Positions 24,370 through 35,604 of a DNA stretch of 64,000 bases are shown here, piece after piece. A program made the translations under genes and the position numbers. Origin of the DNA: Balanoglossus misakiensis (Eukaryota > Hemichordata); the NCBI GenBank assembly GCA_040954595.2, contig CM082590.2, positions 5,270,001 through 5,334,000 on the forward strand, given 5' to 3'. The notes beneath the pieces were generated by a model. That model saw nothing but the letters and a program-made list of their open reading frames with translations, was not told where the DNA came from and did not search any database. Within the stretch, counting starts at the first letter, position 1; each line of letters begins with the position of its first letter.

Positions 24370-26790
24370 TAGTCTTGAACTGAATACACTCAACATAGAA
24401 TTCTGAATGGCACGCCGTCATCGCCACTGGACGTCGACCTGCATACACGGTCAGAAAACTTGCTGAATGACAGCCCAAACAACTTTGATAACAACGCCGC
24501 TTTGCAAGGTTTATTGCTTTCCACACGTGCCTCCCATAAATGGAACCACTCGACGTCATTTATTGCAACCAGTGTTTACCTTTACGCACGGAAAAACACC
24601 CCAACAAGCCTCACACAGATCTCAGCCTCGGACCCCAGACAAATGTTTTCGACTCTCTAAGAAATGAACTGCGACGTTTTTCCACGTGTTATACATTTTT
24701 TTGACCGGTGGACAGAATACAGAGTTTGAGTCGTCCCGCTCAGCCGACTCGAAACCATTCTCGTAACTTCCGTAAGCCTAATATCAAGTCTGCTAGCTCG
24801 CTCGGGACCAGGCTCGCCAGCTGCAAGCACACATTCACGATCGTAGCGTCGACTTTTCAAACTCTACGTTTCTCGTATTGATTTTACCCATATTCTCATG
24901 GAACCGTCATTTTTATTTCAATTATGTACAACCACGGGTACAAGCACTTGTTATTCCGTTTTACAAGAAAGTTACAGCGACGGCCGAATCAGCGAAAATA
25001 ATTCCGGTTGATGACGTAGAACAGGGGGTAAATTCTGATTTTTCATTCGACCTGTTCTACGGCACACAGGTAGCTAAATGGGCCAGTTCGTGTGATAAAC
25101 TATAAAATTCAGCGCAAAGAGGGAACTGAAGAGGCTTATCAATCAAGAATTTGTGAGGCGATATATGTTTGAAGGGCAATTGACACATGACCCACAACAC
25201 ACGCACTGATAAGAACAACAGTATGAGACCCACGTTGACAAACAGTTCTAGACAGGTCAGGCCAATTTTTGTTTTCCATCCCTGTACCATGTTGTCCCCT
25301 CTCTGGGCGCACACCAAGTCAACCGGTTACAACGCCCTCACATGTGCAACGAATGTAAATGTTTTTTGTTCGGCAACTGCTTGCAGAATCTGGCCTACAC
25401 CTTCATCTGATGACAATTGCAGTCAGTGAGACTCCATGTGTGCCAGTGTTAATTGTGTCATCTTTATCACCACCGTTCATCCACATTAGTTCTTTTGACT
25501 AAAATTGATTAAAACATAGACCAGCCTCTATTCATTCTTATCAGCGCTCTCCCACTGGTACTGAGTAAATGAGTATGGAGGGCATCCGTTCCATCACATT
25601 ACCACTACAAAATTAATTCACACATTTGACCTTCCAGCTATGATGTTTTGGACTATATACATCAAGTATTGTTTTTGTTGATATTCCAATCTGGTGATTT
25701 GTTTTTGAATTAATTGTGATACAGCCTATTCAGCTTGTAATCAGAAGCAACTTACTCTAGGTCGTAAAGATTAAATACTGTTTGTCCTATTAGATTTATG
25801 GCATTCGAAACCACGCAACACATTTAATATGTAGCTCAGAATGTTTGTTTAGTTCAAACACACAATCAAGCAGCATAAAGAAACACTTCTCAACCAGATC
25901 ATGATAAAGTCAGGATTATCATGAGCTAGAATTCAAACGGCTATTTGCCATGGATTTACAACAACAAACACAAAGATGGGTTTGGCAGTTAAGTCAGTGA
26001 TTTATTGAACAATAAACTGTCAACAGTAAAGCAGTACACCAAATATCATAGACAAGAAACCAGAAAAGGATTAGCAAGCTGAAGGAAACATGCAGAGATA
26101 AAAACACAAACGACATAGAAATGAGCAAGAGAAAGTGGAACAAACAAGATGGGGATGAGGTGGGTAGGTGACAAAATGAAACAGCTCCCAAGATGGCTGG
26201 AAGCCAACGTGAGGCTTATCTTACTGAGATGTGATAGAGGGCACTAGACCAAGCTGATGATGTTGCGATATATTCTAGTATTCAGATTATGGAACAGAGA
26301 TGTAAATTACACAAAATTATTACACCAATACATCGTCTTAAACCACGGCCCCTTTACGGCAACATTTTCTGAGATGCCAGAATAGGCGGTGGTTTTATTC
26401 GCAGTTTTAAAATTATTAATCGGTCAGTTCCAGCACTGGCGAAACTGCGTCTCATTAATATATGTACATGTAAATTAAACTGTCACTTTGCCTACAGCCG
26501 AGTATTTTGATTTATACTTCAGATCGCTGTCCTGCGTGGGTGTTGGGTGATTGATGGTGATTCGCTGCTCTGTTTCGGCCTTGGTGTAAATCACAGTCGA
26601 GGATTGACCGTGTGTAAATCTTTTTGCTCGTGTCCGCTTATTATCCGGAGACTTCAGTGGAGTCGCTCAGGTCTGACTGTCAAAAGGACACCGCTAGCAC
26701 AAGTATGCAGTAAATCATGACAGGTTAAGTAGCTCCATGAGTAAACACAAGTACTACATTAGATTACATCTGAGACACATTGCACTGACT
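24370..26790 (+). repeat. Degenerate fourth copy of the duplication block
   Basis: 24370-24600 resembles 14345-14590 and 23625-23880 (ACTGGACGTCGACCTGCA). 25110-25930 resembles 12040-13360 and 22080-22880, and 26390-26720 resembles 11200-11500 and 21250-21560 (TTATCCGGAGACTTCAGTGG). Between them, 24660-25050 is unlike the other copies and contains a 75-residue plus-strand frame without recognisable homology. No gene is called. Confidence 0.55.
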
Positions 26791-27030
26791 ACATGATCAT
26801 GTGTCTGCATGGCCACGCAATTGACAATTTACATACAGGTAAAAACGAATAAGGCCAAAGTAAGTAAATTCTTTGTTTTGCGTCCGCGCGCGCGTAGGTT
26901 TTCGGGCTTTTTTGAGAAAAATAACACAAAACTCATTTGCATAAATTTCCAATCCACGGCGGTATTTTGTCGAAAAAAAATGACATTTCGACAAATGCCA
27001 CTTTACGGCAGTCCTATTCTAATCATGGTG

Positions 27031-27071
27031 TGACGTAAAACGGTACGCCCTACAGCAACTGCGCATGCTCG
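27031..27071 (+). promoter_or_regulatory. Promoter-like motifs (CRE half-site and NRF1-like)
   Basis: TGACGTAA at 27031 is a CRE-like half-site, and TGCGCATGC at about 27060 is the core of an NRF1 palindrome. They lie in a locally GC-rich stretch about 170-210 bases before a start codon with a possible downstream splice donor. The motifs are seen; promoter function is inference. Confidence 0.3.
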
Positions 27072-27241
27072 TAGTTGAAGTCTGTCAACACACGCTGCTG
27101 GCTGCACGCGTCCTGTCGCCGCGCATCTCCTCTGTCTGCTGGGAAAGCCAGGGATCCCCGTGATTTAACATGAATGAAGCCAACGAATAAGTCGTCCTAA
27201 AGGTTACGGAAAAAGATAATACTATCCTTGACTAGTTCAGG

Positions 27242-27289
27242 ATGGAAGTGACCGACGCGCAAAACTTTGCACGGCTACTGGAAGCCATG
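27242..27289 (+). CDS. Possible first coding exon, unknown protein
   Basis: An ATG at 27242 opens a 16-codon frame (MEVTDAQNFARLLEAM) that ends at a GTGAAT splice-donor-like site at 27290. Unspliced, the frame stops four codons later. The residues look protein-like and amphipathic but match nothing I recognise. The downstream partner exon is uncertain, so this is a weak call resting on position after a promoter-like region. Confidence 0.25.
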
Positions 27290-27466
27290 GTGAATGTACC
27301 ATAAAGCCGGCCAGACAGTGTTTCAGTCGCCGATCGTCACCACCTCGTCTACCAAAGGATGTTTTTCACCTTTTGTGCGGACCCATACCCAGGTAACTAA
27401 TTTATCTTAGTAGAGAAAACTTTTATAGTCAAGCCAGAACACAATAATCTTTGTTGCTGTTTGATC

Positions 27467-27796
27467 ACAGGGGGCTCTCCCTCCGCGATTTTGTTTGTTG
27501 TTATTGATTGGCATAATAAATAAATATGGTCACGTTTGTTTGTTGACATGTAAGGTATACTAGTATTCAACGGTCAGGGTTAGGGTGTACATGTATTCAA
27601 CGGTTAGAGTAAGTGTTGGCATTTTTTCGATCCATGGCACTCCCACCTGACCGTTGAATACACCGTGACCCTAACCCTGACCGTTGAATATTATACCTAA
27701 CATGTCAACAGACAAACGTGACCATATTTATTTATTATGCCAATCAATAACAACAACAAACAAACAAACAAAATCGCGGAGGGAGAGCCCCCTGTG
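27467..27796. mobile_element. 330-bp foldback element with 7-bp target duplication
   Basis: Long arms (CACAGGGGGCTCTCCCTCCG... and its complement) pair over roughly 130-150 bases, including the phrase CAACGGTCAGGGTTAGGG. It is flanked by GTTTGAT on both sides (27460-27466 and 27797-27803). It is non-coding. The inner arms carry GGGTTAGGG / CCCTAACCC, which resembles a telomeric repeat but is only one or two units long. Confidence 0.75.
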
Positions 27797-28256
27797 GTTT
27801 GATTTCTGTCTTTTAAATCCAGTCACATGTTTTTTTAATTTTGTTAGATGTTTTCCTGGACAGTTTTTAAATATATTCATAAAGTGTGAAACAGTTATAT
27901 TTGTCACATTTTATTTTCAAATATTTGATATTTAAAATTCATTTCATTTGTGATTTTTAGATCTAGGTCCAACAGATGATGGTGAGCATTACAAATCGTT
28001 CTGTCAGTGAAATGGTACTAGAGAAAGGGAGCATTTAAAGGGGGGGGGGGTAAGCAAAAGAAAATTCTATGATGGTAGATCAGTAAAAATAGGTGGTGGG
28101 ACTGTGAAGTTCAGTGAATGTAGAACATTTGTGTTTATTGCAATACAGTCATATTTTAAGATTGAAAATTATCATCTCATGGGTTGGCATATGCATCATA
28201 CTTCGTAGTGAGATGTTATCACTATACTCAAGCATGTTTTCGTATTTTGTTTACAG

Positions 28257-28624
28257 AATTTTCAAAAACATTTCTTCACAGAAATGTTTCATCGTGATCA
28301 ACCAAACTTGGCAGATGGAAGTTTCTCCACATTACTACAGTGCCAGATTGAATAGTCCTGATGTTTGATATGTTTGTGGTTCAGGAATCATCTCATCCCT
28401 ATTACACCGGATATGAGGGAACAGTACAGTCTATCCAGCCAGTCTGCAGAACTTGTAGAGACAGTGGCCACATTCAGCACACAAATAAGAAATCTAAAAC
28501 TCGTAAAAGAAAAGCAAATGACAGATTAAAGGCTACAAATGACATTGTATTTTGATCATATTGTAGTAGTGTGTCACACTACTACATAAATGTGCATATT
28601 TCACGAGAAAAACTCTGAAATAAA
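28257..28624 (+). other. Possible terminal exon with poly(A) signal
   Basis: A TTTACAG acceptor-like site precedes 28257. The frame after it reads NFQKHFFTEMFHRDQPNLAD and stops at about 28352; another frame after the GGTTCAG at about 28385 reads ESSHPYYTGYEGTVQS and stops at 28555. A perfect 25-bp hairpin (28562-28586) and AATAAA (28619-28624) follow. This looks like the 3' end of a transcript, coding or not, inside the 34-bp inverted-repeat interval. No family was recognised. Confidence 0.3.
28562..28586. repeat. Perfect short palindrome before a poly(A) signal
   Basis: TGTAGTAGTGTG and its exact complement are separated by one base, giving a 12-bp stem just after a stop codon and 33 bases before AATAAA. 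It could form an RNA hairpin in a 3' UTR. Confidence 0.6.
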
Positions 28625-28739
28625 GGCAAACTAATTTTGTGTTATTTTTTGTGTGTGTGTTTTTTGACCGCTTACCCTCGTACCTTTTAGAATTTTGAGT
28701 GGACGCAAAACAAAGAATTTACTTACTTTGGCCTAACCT

Positions 28740-29430
28740 TGAAACGTTGAACACACATGAAACATACGTAGTGCATGGAAAAGCTAAAACAACTTCATTT
28801 TGGCTAATTGTAATCAACAAAATCACGAAATGGTGAAATAGTGAAATGATTAAATAAAGTAACCGAACAATGGGGAACTTCATAAACAAAGAGAAAAATA
28901 AAGCCGAGAAACAACAAAACGGATGGTCGACAGGATGCACTGTATTTAACTCTTGCCATCGTCCCCTTTATACAGTGCCCCCATGTGGCTAAGGGAATTG
29001 AAAGAAATTACAGGGAGTGTGGAGTACAGGCTCCATGAATAATTAAAACACCCGCACAGTAAGCACAATTTCTTGATGCAGGAGGAAAATAGAACAAAAG
29101 AATAATCATTAATCATATAATGAAAATCCGACATGTCTAGACATTCTCGTCAAACCAACTCATCCACATAATAAACCGACTGAACTTTGCATGTTCACAC
29201 AATTGAGTGCAAAGAAAGCTAACAGAAGACCGGTAGATACTGTAAGTGTTGACTCAAAGCGTTGGACACAAGGACCAAACCTGACACCGAAATTCTCATA
29301 CTGAATGTGATAACATATACCAGCCCCATTCATGTGAATTGGAATTTATACGAATTTAACAGAACAATATAAAAACACCCACATTTAGAAACATTTAGAC
29401 ATTTTGTACGCAGCAAACGTTGAATGACGT
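28740..29430. other. No feature recognised
   Basis: AT-rich sequence with only short reading frames on both strands. I see no repeats shared with the rest of the window and no convincing exon. Confidence 0.5.
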
Positions 29431-29559
29431 CAAATGTGTGTTATTGAATTGCTATTCCATGTGAATTATTATTTTGCATGGTGTTTTTCTTTGGCTTCAT
29501 TTGCGTGGTGGTGTTGCCATGGTGACCATTACTGGGCTGACTTGTCTGGCAAGCTAGAG

Positions 29560-30400
29560 ATGGAGGGGTTTCCCCATCTCTCCCCTGGTGAATCAATCAC
29601 CAATCAGAAGTGCGTTCTGGGTCACGTGATGAGCCTGTCTATCATGTATATTTGAGGGGGGAATTAGCGTGGATCTGTTGAAGGGGGAACCTGAAGTTTC
29701 AGTTCTGTGCAACTTTACCTGATTAGTCCACTTGTATCCCTATCGGTTAGCCAGGCCCGGGTCTAGCCAGCCCCGGAGATCTAAGACGTGTTTACCTTAG
29801 CAGCTCGGTGTTGGCCGATATCTTCATCAAGACGCCTGCTTTCCGCGTTCTGACGAGTTCTGACCGCTGTGTTTAGAGACAGCGCTGTTTGTGAGAGGCT
29901 CACTCCGGTCCGACTGCGCCCTACCAGTTTTCCGAGGTATACCGTTCGGGTTTCCGTCACAATTGGTGGCATCTTCGGGATTGTTAGGGCAACTTTGGTT
30001 CAGCTAAGCCCTTTTCGAATATTCGCTAAGGTCTGGATCATTGTCAATCAATCAATCAAAGGGATTTATAGAGCGCCAAACTCCACTGCAATAGTGTTCA
30101 TTGGCGCTTTACAATGTCAAAAATCCAGGTTGTTTTCAACAGTAACGTTGATTCAGGGTTCGAGAGAACAGACGTTAATTCTACTGTCATTTCTGCAGAA
30201 GCCCTGAAAACTCCGCTCGTTTCATCGGGCACAGGGAGGAGGTCAGGCAGGGGTCGAAGTAGACATTTGATGTTTCCCCCAGGAAATACAACGGATGAAC
30301 GTGATATCGGTAGACAGTGAGATACAGTGGAACGATCAATTTGTGATATGGCACAACAACTTCAAACATTTATACAAACGTTTGGGGAAATGGTGTGACC
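29560..30400 (+). mobile_element. Possible LTR-retroelement 5' remnant
   Basis: The stretch has an LTR-like end (TTTCCGTCACA at about 29952) followed two bases later by TGGTGGCATCTTCGGGAT, which looks like a tRNA primer-binding site. A plus-strand frame from 30114 to 30398, with one internal stop at 30318, reads as a polar, gag-like polypeptide (RSGRGRSRH, then DMAQQLQTFIQTFGEMV). I cannot define the left LTR end or a second LTR, so the call is tentative. Confidence 0.35.
30045..30116 (+). repeat. ATCA-repeat plus TTATAGAGCGCC / GGCGCTTTACAAT module
   Basis: (AATC)n is followed by GGGATTTATAGAGCGCC and, 30 bases later, TTGGCGCTTTACAAT, giving a GGCGC hairpin. Very similar modules are common dispersed repeats in animal genomes. 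Here it lies within the possible LTR-element remnant. Confidence 0.5.
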
Positions 30401-30599
30401 GTGGTTGAAACAAGTTTAGTTTGTGTCCATAGTACGCCTAAGTGACGTACCAATGACTGGTGCGCCCTCAACGGTCGATTATTTTGTCGCAAGGTAAATT
30501 AACCAACCACCGAGGAGACATTATTGGTCCATTGCAGGTCACGTGACAAACATGTGACTACGCATAGCAAGGGTGCAGACGTATCGAGTATGGGAACTA

Positions 30600-31100
30600 A
30601 GGGATGGCCCATTAAATTTGAGTGTGTTCATGAATTATACCTGATTTTTTCATGAATATATTTTTTATGAATCTGCTGGTCTAATTGCTTTGAAGTTTGG
30701 TAGGTGTATTCCTTGTGGTGATTGAAGTCAGATATTGTAAAATTCTGGGAATATTTGCAAAATTGTGTTTTTGCCACTTTTGAACAAAGTCGTTTTCTGT
30801 GAAACAACTTGTCTGATTTCTTTGAAATTTGGTGAGAATATTCTTAGGGATATTTAAAATATTGGTGAAGTTTATGTTCTTGGTGCCACTTTTACTGTTT
30901 TTGGTCCTTAATCATTTCTTGAAATTTGGGATACAGGTTTCATAACACATACATGTATATGAGAACTTCTATTCTGATATCACAATTTCTTTGTAATTTT
31001 CTATGTGTTTTTTTCAACAAATTTTCTCCTAAGCCACTTGTCCAGTTTCTTTGAAAGTTACTCTTTACATGAGGTGGGTGATACCCCACTGAGAATTTTC
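30600..31100 (+). repeat. Degenerate repeats with TTTGAAATTTGG core
   Basis: The phrase CTTGTCTGATTTCTTTGAAATTTGGT recurs in diverged form near 30672, 30809 and 31038, with similar T-rich spacers. This gives a loose tandem pattern without a fixed period. It is non-coding. Confidence 0.4.
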
Positions 31101-31600
31101 ATTCTACATGTTTACATAACTTTACTAGGCCAGCTGTTACAGAGACCACCAGCTATTCTTTTATTAACTACCAGTGGTAGGTCAGTGAGTGTCTCTGACT
31201 GTCTGTCCCAGGGCTGCTTGAAAGAAGTTGCACTGCTTGTAAGATTGCATTGACACTTGACACTTGATTGGGAGTGTTCATATAGTTTATTTCTTTTTAC
31301 ATTTCCATATTTATATATGGTTAGGTCATATCTGCTTGCCAATGTTACCTGCAGTGTTCTCTAAACAAACATAATTTTTTAAAGCTTTGAGTCAATTTGA
31401 AGATTTGTAAAAAATTCTCTGAGTCTGTACTTTGCATGTATTGTGGATAATTTCCTTGAGTCACCAGTGGGTCAGTGGTGCATCATATGGGCTTAGAGGG
31501 CACACTGACAGTGACAAAACTATACCCCAAAGCGTTGCATAATGGTCCCAAGCAGACATACATTTCCACAACTTCGCCTCCATAGGTGTAGGAACCAGAA

Positions 31601-31847
31601 GGGGGGGGGGGGGTGGTCACTTGCCCCCCCCCCCCCTCCAATGCTGAAGTAGGGGGGGGGGGGCAAAGAAATACTTGTGCCCCCCCCCCCAACTTTAGGG
31701 ACAATAAATTGCGGTTTGGAGATTGTTGTATTACAAAATTTTCTAATGTCAGAGGGGGACACCCCTTCCCACACCCACCCCTTTCATTCCTTCACACCTT
31801 TCATGTATTGCCTAGTGTACCTAGGCACAGTACTTGCCCCCCCCCCC
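31601..31847. repeat. Alternating poly-G and poly-C tracts
   Basis: Runs of 11-13 identical bases alternate: G (31601-31613), C (31624-31636), G (31652-31663), C (31680-31690) and C (31837-31847). The runs can pair as hairpins or form G-quadruplexes. The overlapping proline- and glycine-rich reading frames are artefacts of the runs. Confidence 0.8.
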
Positions 31848-31929
31848 TACCAATGCTAACTTTTAGCGGTGAAAGGTAAATTTGTCCTCCCCAACATAGT
31901 TGAGTTAATTTGCTTTTTGAGTTCATTAA

Positions 31930-32433
31930 AGGCACGTAAGCTGTAACTTGTGGGATAATTTTCATCATTTTTGTTTCACACTGCACTACAATTAGTCCAT
32001 GCAGATGAAGGCAGTGAACTATACACAAGCATTATAAACCCTAAATATGAGTGCATATGCAAGTTTTAACCAGATAAATAATAAAGCTTTGCCGCAAGCG
32101 ATTATGGCCGCCACCATGGGAAAATGAAAGAAACAATGAAAATGTCGCATTTCCGGTTGTGAAACTTCATAAACAAAACATGATCTCATCTACTTGAGCT
32201 CATGGAAGTAAATGTACACCACTTAGACATCAGATTTTAATTTTTCATTGCAATATTGCACTTTTTTAAAAATTTCAGGAATTTTCGTTTTTCTTTAATT
32301 TTTGGCCATTTTGTCATAAATAAGTGTTGAGCTTGATATATTATCATGAAATAGCATTTAATAGATATAATTAAAAGCATATATGAGATTATCTAAAACA
32401 TTGATTTTTTATCCAGTTGCAGCTTACGTGCCT
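31930..32433. mobile_element. TTAA-flanked MITE, second family
   Basis: The ends AGGCACGTAAGCTG and CAGCTTACGTGCCT are exact complements, each bordered by TTAA (31926-31929 and 32434-32437). The 504-bp body is AT-rich and non-coding. It has the same TTAA target preference as the elements at 12631 and 63155 but different termini. Confidence 0.75.
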
Positions 32434-32437
32434 TTAA

Positions 32438-34356
32438 AATGCAGCTTTGAGCTCTGTATTTAATAAAATTTTCTAGCGTGGGAGGGGGGCACCCACTCCC
32501 AAACCCACCTTTATCAATTCTACTAACTATTGTAATGACTTGTCCTTTTAATTTGTTCATATACTAATTTAATTATTTTAATTTATTCATGTATGCACAT
32601 TTCAATTGTAAGTCATTCACCACCAGAATGTTGGTTACATTTGCCCTCCCCCCCAACCATGAATTTCTCCCTAAGCCCCTGGCCTCGCAAATTATTTGTA
32701 CAATGTGCACTTTCATCCATTTGGGCTTAGATTATTCCTCAAATAATTTAGCGAAAACATGAAGAAAATCATTTCAATCAAATGCAACACAATTTGAATG
32801 ATGACCAATGGGCTTTTCATTGTCCTATCATAGAACATCGAAAGGGTATATGAATAAGGCTTTCCAACAAAAGGTACTACATAATTAGATTTAAACATTA
32901 TTTTTCGCTTAAAATGAATATAGTGCAAACAAATTCTGTCTCAATTTTATTCAAACAAAATTGCCAATATTGGAATGAATTTTTCAAATACATGTCATCA
33001 ATAATTGAAATATCAACCTGTCTTCTTTATCAGTATATGTAGAAATCTTAAAAACTATCATTCTTATTAATATGCCCAGAAGTGTGGGGTTTTAAGAATC
33101 ACGGAAATGTTATTTTTGAGCTCAGTGGTACTAAAATTAAAAATTTTGATCGTGCTTACAAATTTCGAGATAGTCCATTCAAGCAAAGAAAACAACCAAA
33201 CATGTTTTGAACTAAAGCAATTTGTAATACATTGTTTTGTGGATGATTTTCTACATTATGAAAAGTAAACTTTCCCTTCGACTAGAACCATACCAAATAA
33301 TAAGGAAATGTGACTGTAATCTTTACACAATGAATATTTTAAATGAGGCTTCATGTATTAGAAGAAAACTTACTAACTGAATGTGTTGGCCAGTATTGTC
33401 AGCACCAACAACCTTGTCATTTGAGATGCTTGCATTTTCCTTCACATTATACAAAACCCATTCGTTTGTACAGCGAACCTTGTCACTAATACTCAACAAC
33501 TGCATTTAAACACACGTCACATATGTCCGGCTGAAACACAAAGCATATTCTTGGCTAAACGATATATCACATATACTGTGATAATAATGTTTGACTAAAT
33601 TTCATTTCTAGTCAAAACAAAAACATCAAACACAGTAATTCTAATCCTTGATAATATGTCGCTATTCTATGCACAAAACGTCACTTAAAGCGATAATGAT
33701 CCTTGAGTATCACATACAAGTACTTTTTTGTGTGTCAGCATCATATTTGTAGATATGTTCTATTAGTACTACAACTATCGATTCTACAATTGGGCCATAC
33801 TTGGATTATTTTATATTATTTCAAGTACAGCGAACCCTAGCCAATCCGGTAAAATAAGTGTAACCAGAATACATTGTCAATTCGCTTTCATTGAGAACCA
33901 CATGTTACAGGAATATCTATAAACCTGGAACCTCTGCAAACAGACCATTATCTTCCACCCTTTTGGTATCCACTAAAGACTGGAATTTTACTGGAATTTA
34001 TAAGTGCTGCAAGATAGTAAACCAATGCGCCTTTAACATACAGTTTTCATTCACAATTGTTCCACAGCTAAATATATGACCACTGTCCGTGTGACATTTC
34101 ACAGGCCGGCTTTGTTATTGAGAAGACAGTCATGGTTGGAGGGTGGTTTGGTGTATTGGCTTCATTTTCTCTGCGGGGCTAATTACTGTATGTGTGTTGG
34201 GAACTTTTCACTTGCACACACCCATTCCGTTACTCACTTAAATTCTCAGACATTGCAACAATTTTCATGGAAATACTGCCATCCTTTGCAATACAAACCA
34301 GAAATTGTTATACTGACGTCACAATGGTCTGCTTCTGAGATTTTGATGTCATCATC
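32438..34356. other. 3' flank of the ROCO gene, no gene seen
   Basis: AT-rich sequence downstream of the stop codon of the minus-strand gene. I see no exon. The only exact AATAAA on the minus strand that I noted is near 32946-32951, about 1.4 kb past the stop, so the true 3' end is not fixed. Confidence 0.4.
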
Positions 34357-35604
34357 TTAGGACGTTAGATGTAGATGAGCCATGTCACCTTCAACACCAT
34401 GATGATCAGCTGACACACCAAGTTTTTGGAACATCTCATGTATTTCGAATCTGGCAGCGTAGACATCACAACTTTCTTGCTCAAGAATTTTAACCAGGTT
34501 GGAAAATTTGCTCTTACAGAATTTGTTATCTGCAGTTGGCTGTTGGCCTGCATGTTGTTGTCCTCCACAGCCCTTGGACCAAACAGATAAAGCATGTTGT
34601 GTGGGAGATTGAATCGATGCACTGTGTTGCCATGAAGCCACCTCCATTTGAGGGATCCCCATCAAGTCTGCCATAGCCCTGTAGTCATTGCCGGAGAACC
34701 GGATGATATCCATGATATTAGAAAATATCTTGAGGGCATCCTTCAGCATCCACTTGACATCACTTTCATATCCATATTTACGGAGGAATGTGGTATCATA
34801 TCCAGCACAGAGCAAGTCAGTGACAGCTTCTTCTTGACCTGTTTGCTCATCATACACTCCACTTCCATTCTGCTCAGCTTCTGTGATTTTCTGCATTGGG
34901 TAGAATCTTACATTCTCTGGGTTGCTGTGAATTCGCAGTGAGTGGGCGCTGAGAATATGGGTGTCGACCTCGATACCCGGACAGCAGATCTCTATGACGT
35001 CATAGATATCATTGGTCACCATTTCCAGTAACTGGTAACACGCCCCTATGTCTTCTCCCTTTTCTGCTCTGACACAGGTGTGGATTGCCGTCCATCCATC
35101 TGTCATGTACACCAATCCTTCTACGATGTGGCAGACTTTGATACCATTCTTCCATATTCCACTGGGAGGGTAGCCCATTTCCTCAAAGTGACGGTAGAGC
35201 CTGGTCTGCAGGCGTGGGAACAAACCTGGTGTGAAGCTGTCTGTTTCATCATGGCATTCGATTCTTCTACCGAAATAGTGATGCTTAGTGGGATCCGACT
35301 CCCATTGATTTGCTGGCATTTTATCTTCCAAGAGTCCAGGGATGATGTAAGATTTTGGATTGGACTCATCTTCATGGAGAAGCTCAAAATGCTTGAGAAG
35401 AGCCATGACTAAGTTGGCATCACCGTAACCACTGAATACTCGAGCTATTTCCTCCTCGTTGTAGAACTTCTGATTTTTCTGCAGTTTGTCGCTGTATTGA
35501 ACGAAGATATCAGTTGCCATCAGTCGACCCAAGATTTCTGAACACAACCATTGACCATCAAGAACAATGATATCATCACCAAGAGGATTCTTGACAAAGA
35601 TAAT
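34357..35604 (-). CDS. ROCO gene, last coding exon: COR and death domain
   Basis: 1248-bp exon ending in TAA. The first part ([40 protein letters not shown]) completes COR. The end ([59 protein letters not shown]) has the helix pattern of a DAPK-type death domain, with an insert rich in Gly and Gln between helices, followed by about 27 residues. The acceptor is TTGCAG at 35605. Confidence 0.95.
   Translation of the reverse strand: MIFVKNPLGDDIIVLDGQWLCSEILGRLMATDIFVQYSDKLQKNQKFYNEEEIARVFSGYGDANLVMALLKHFELLHEDESNPKSYIIPGLLEDKMPANQWESDPTKHHYFGRRIECHDETDSFTPGLFPRLQTRLYRHFEEMGYPPSGIWKNGIKVCHIVEGLVYMTDGWTAIHTCVRAEKGEDIGACYQLLEMVTNDIYDVIEICCPGIEVDTHILSAHSLRIHSNPENVRFYPMQKITEAEQNGSGVYDEQTGQEEAVTDLLCAGYDTTFLRKYGYESDVKWMLKDALKIFSNIMDIIRFSGNDYRAMADLMGIPQMEVASWQHSASIQSPTQHALSVWSKGCGGQQHAGQQPTADNKFCKSKFSNLVKILEQESCDVYAARFEIHEMFQKLGVSADHHGVEGDMAHLHLTS

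Larger units (their letters stand above)
26852..28734. mobile_element. 1.9-kb interval bounded by a perfect 34-bp inverted repeat
   Basis: 26852-26885 (AGGCCAAAGTAAGTAAATTC...) is the exact reverse complement, 34 of 34, of 28701-28734. Such ends suggest a DNA transposon. I see no target-site duplication in the flanks (GAATA / AACCT) and no recognisable transposase between them. The interval contains a promoter-like region, a possible short transcription unit and a nested 330-bp foldback element. Confidence 0.5.

Noticed and set aside
24878-25105. 75-codon frame with protein-like composition and a CACACAG|GTAGCT donor-like end
   Set aside because: No acceptor or partner exon and no recognisable family; it lies in a decayed repeat block.
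27540-27700. Interstitial telomeric repeat
   Set aside because: Only one or two TTAGGG-like units occur in each arm of a foldback element; not a tandem telomeric tract.
31483-31879. Proline/glycine-rich frames
   Set aside because: They are translations of poly-G and poly-C tracts.
32100-32125. Perfect Kozak GCCGCCACCATGG
   Set aside because: It lies inside a MITE and the frame is only MGK before a stop.
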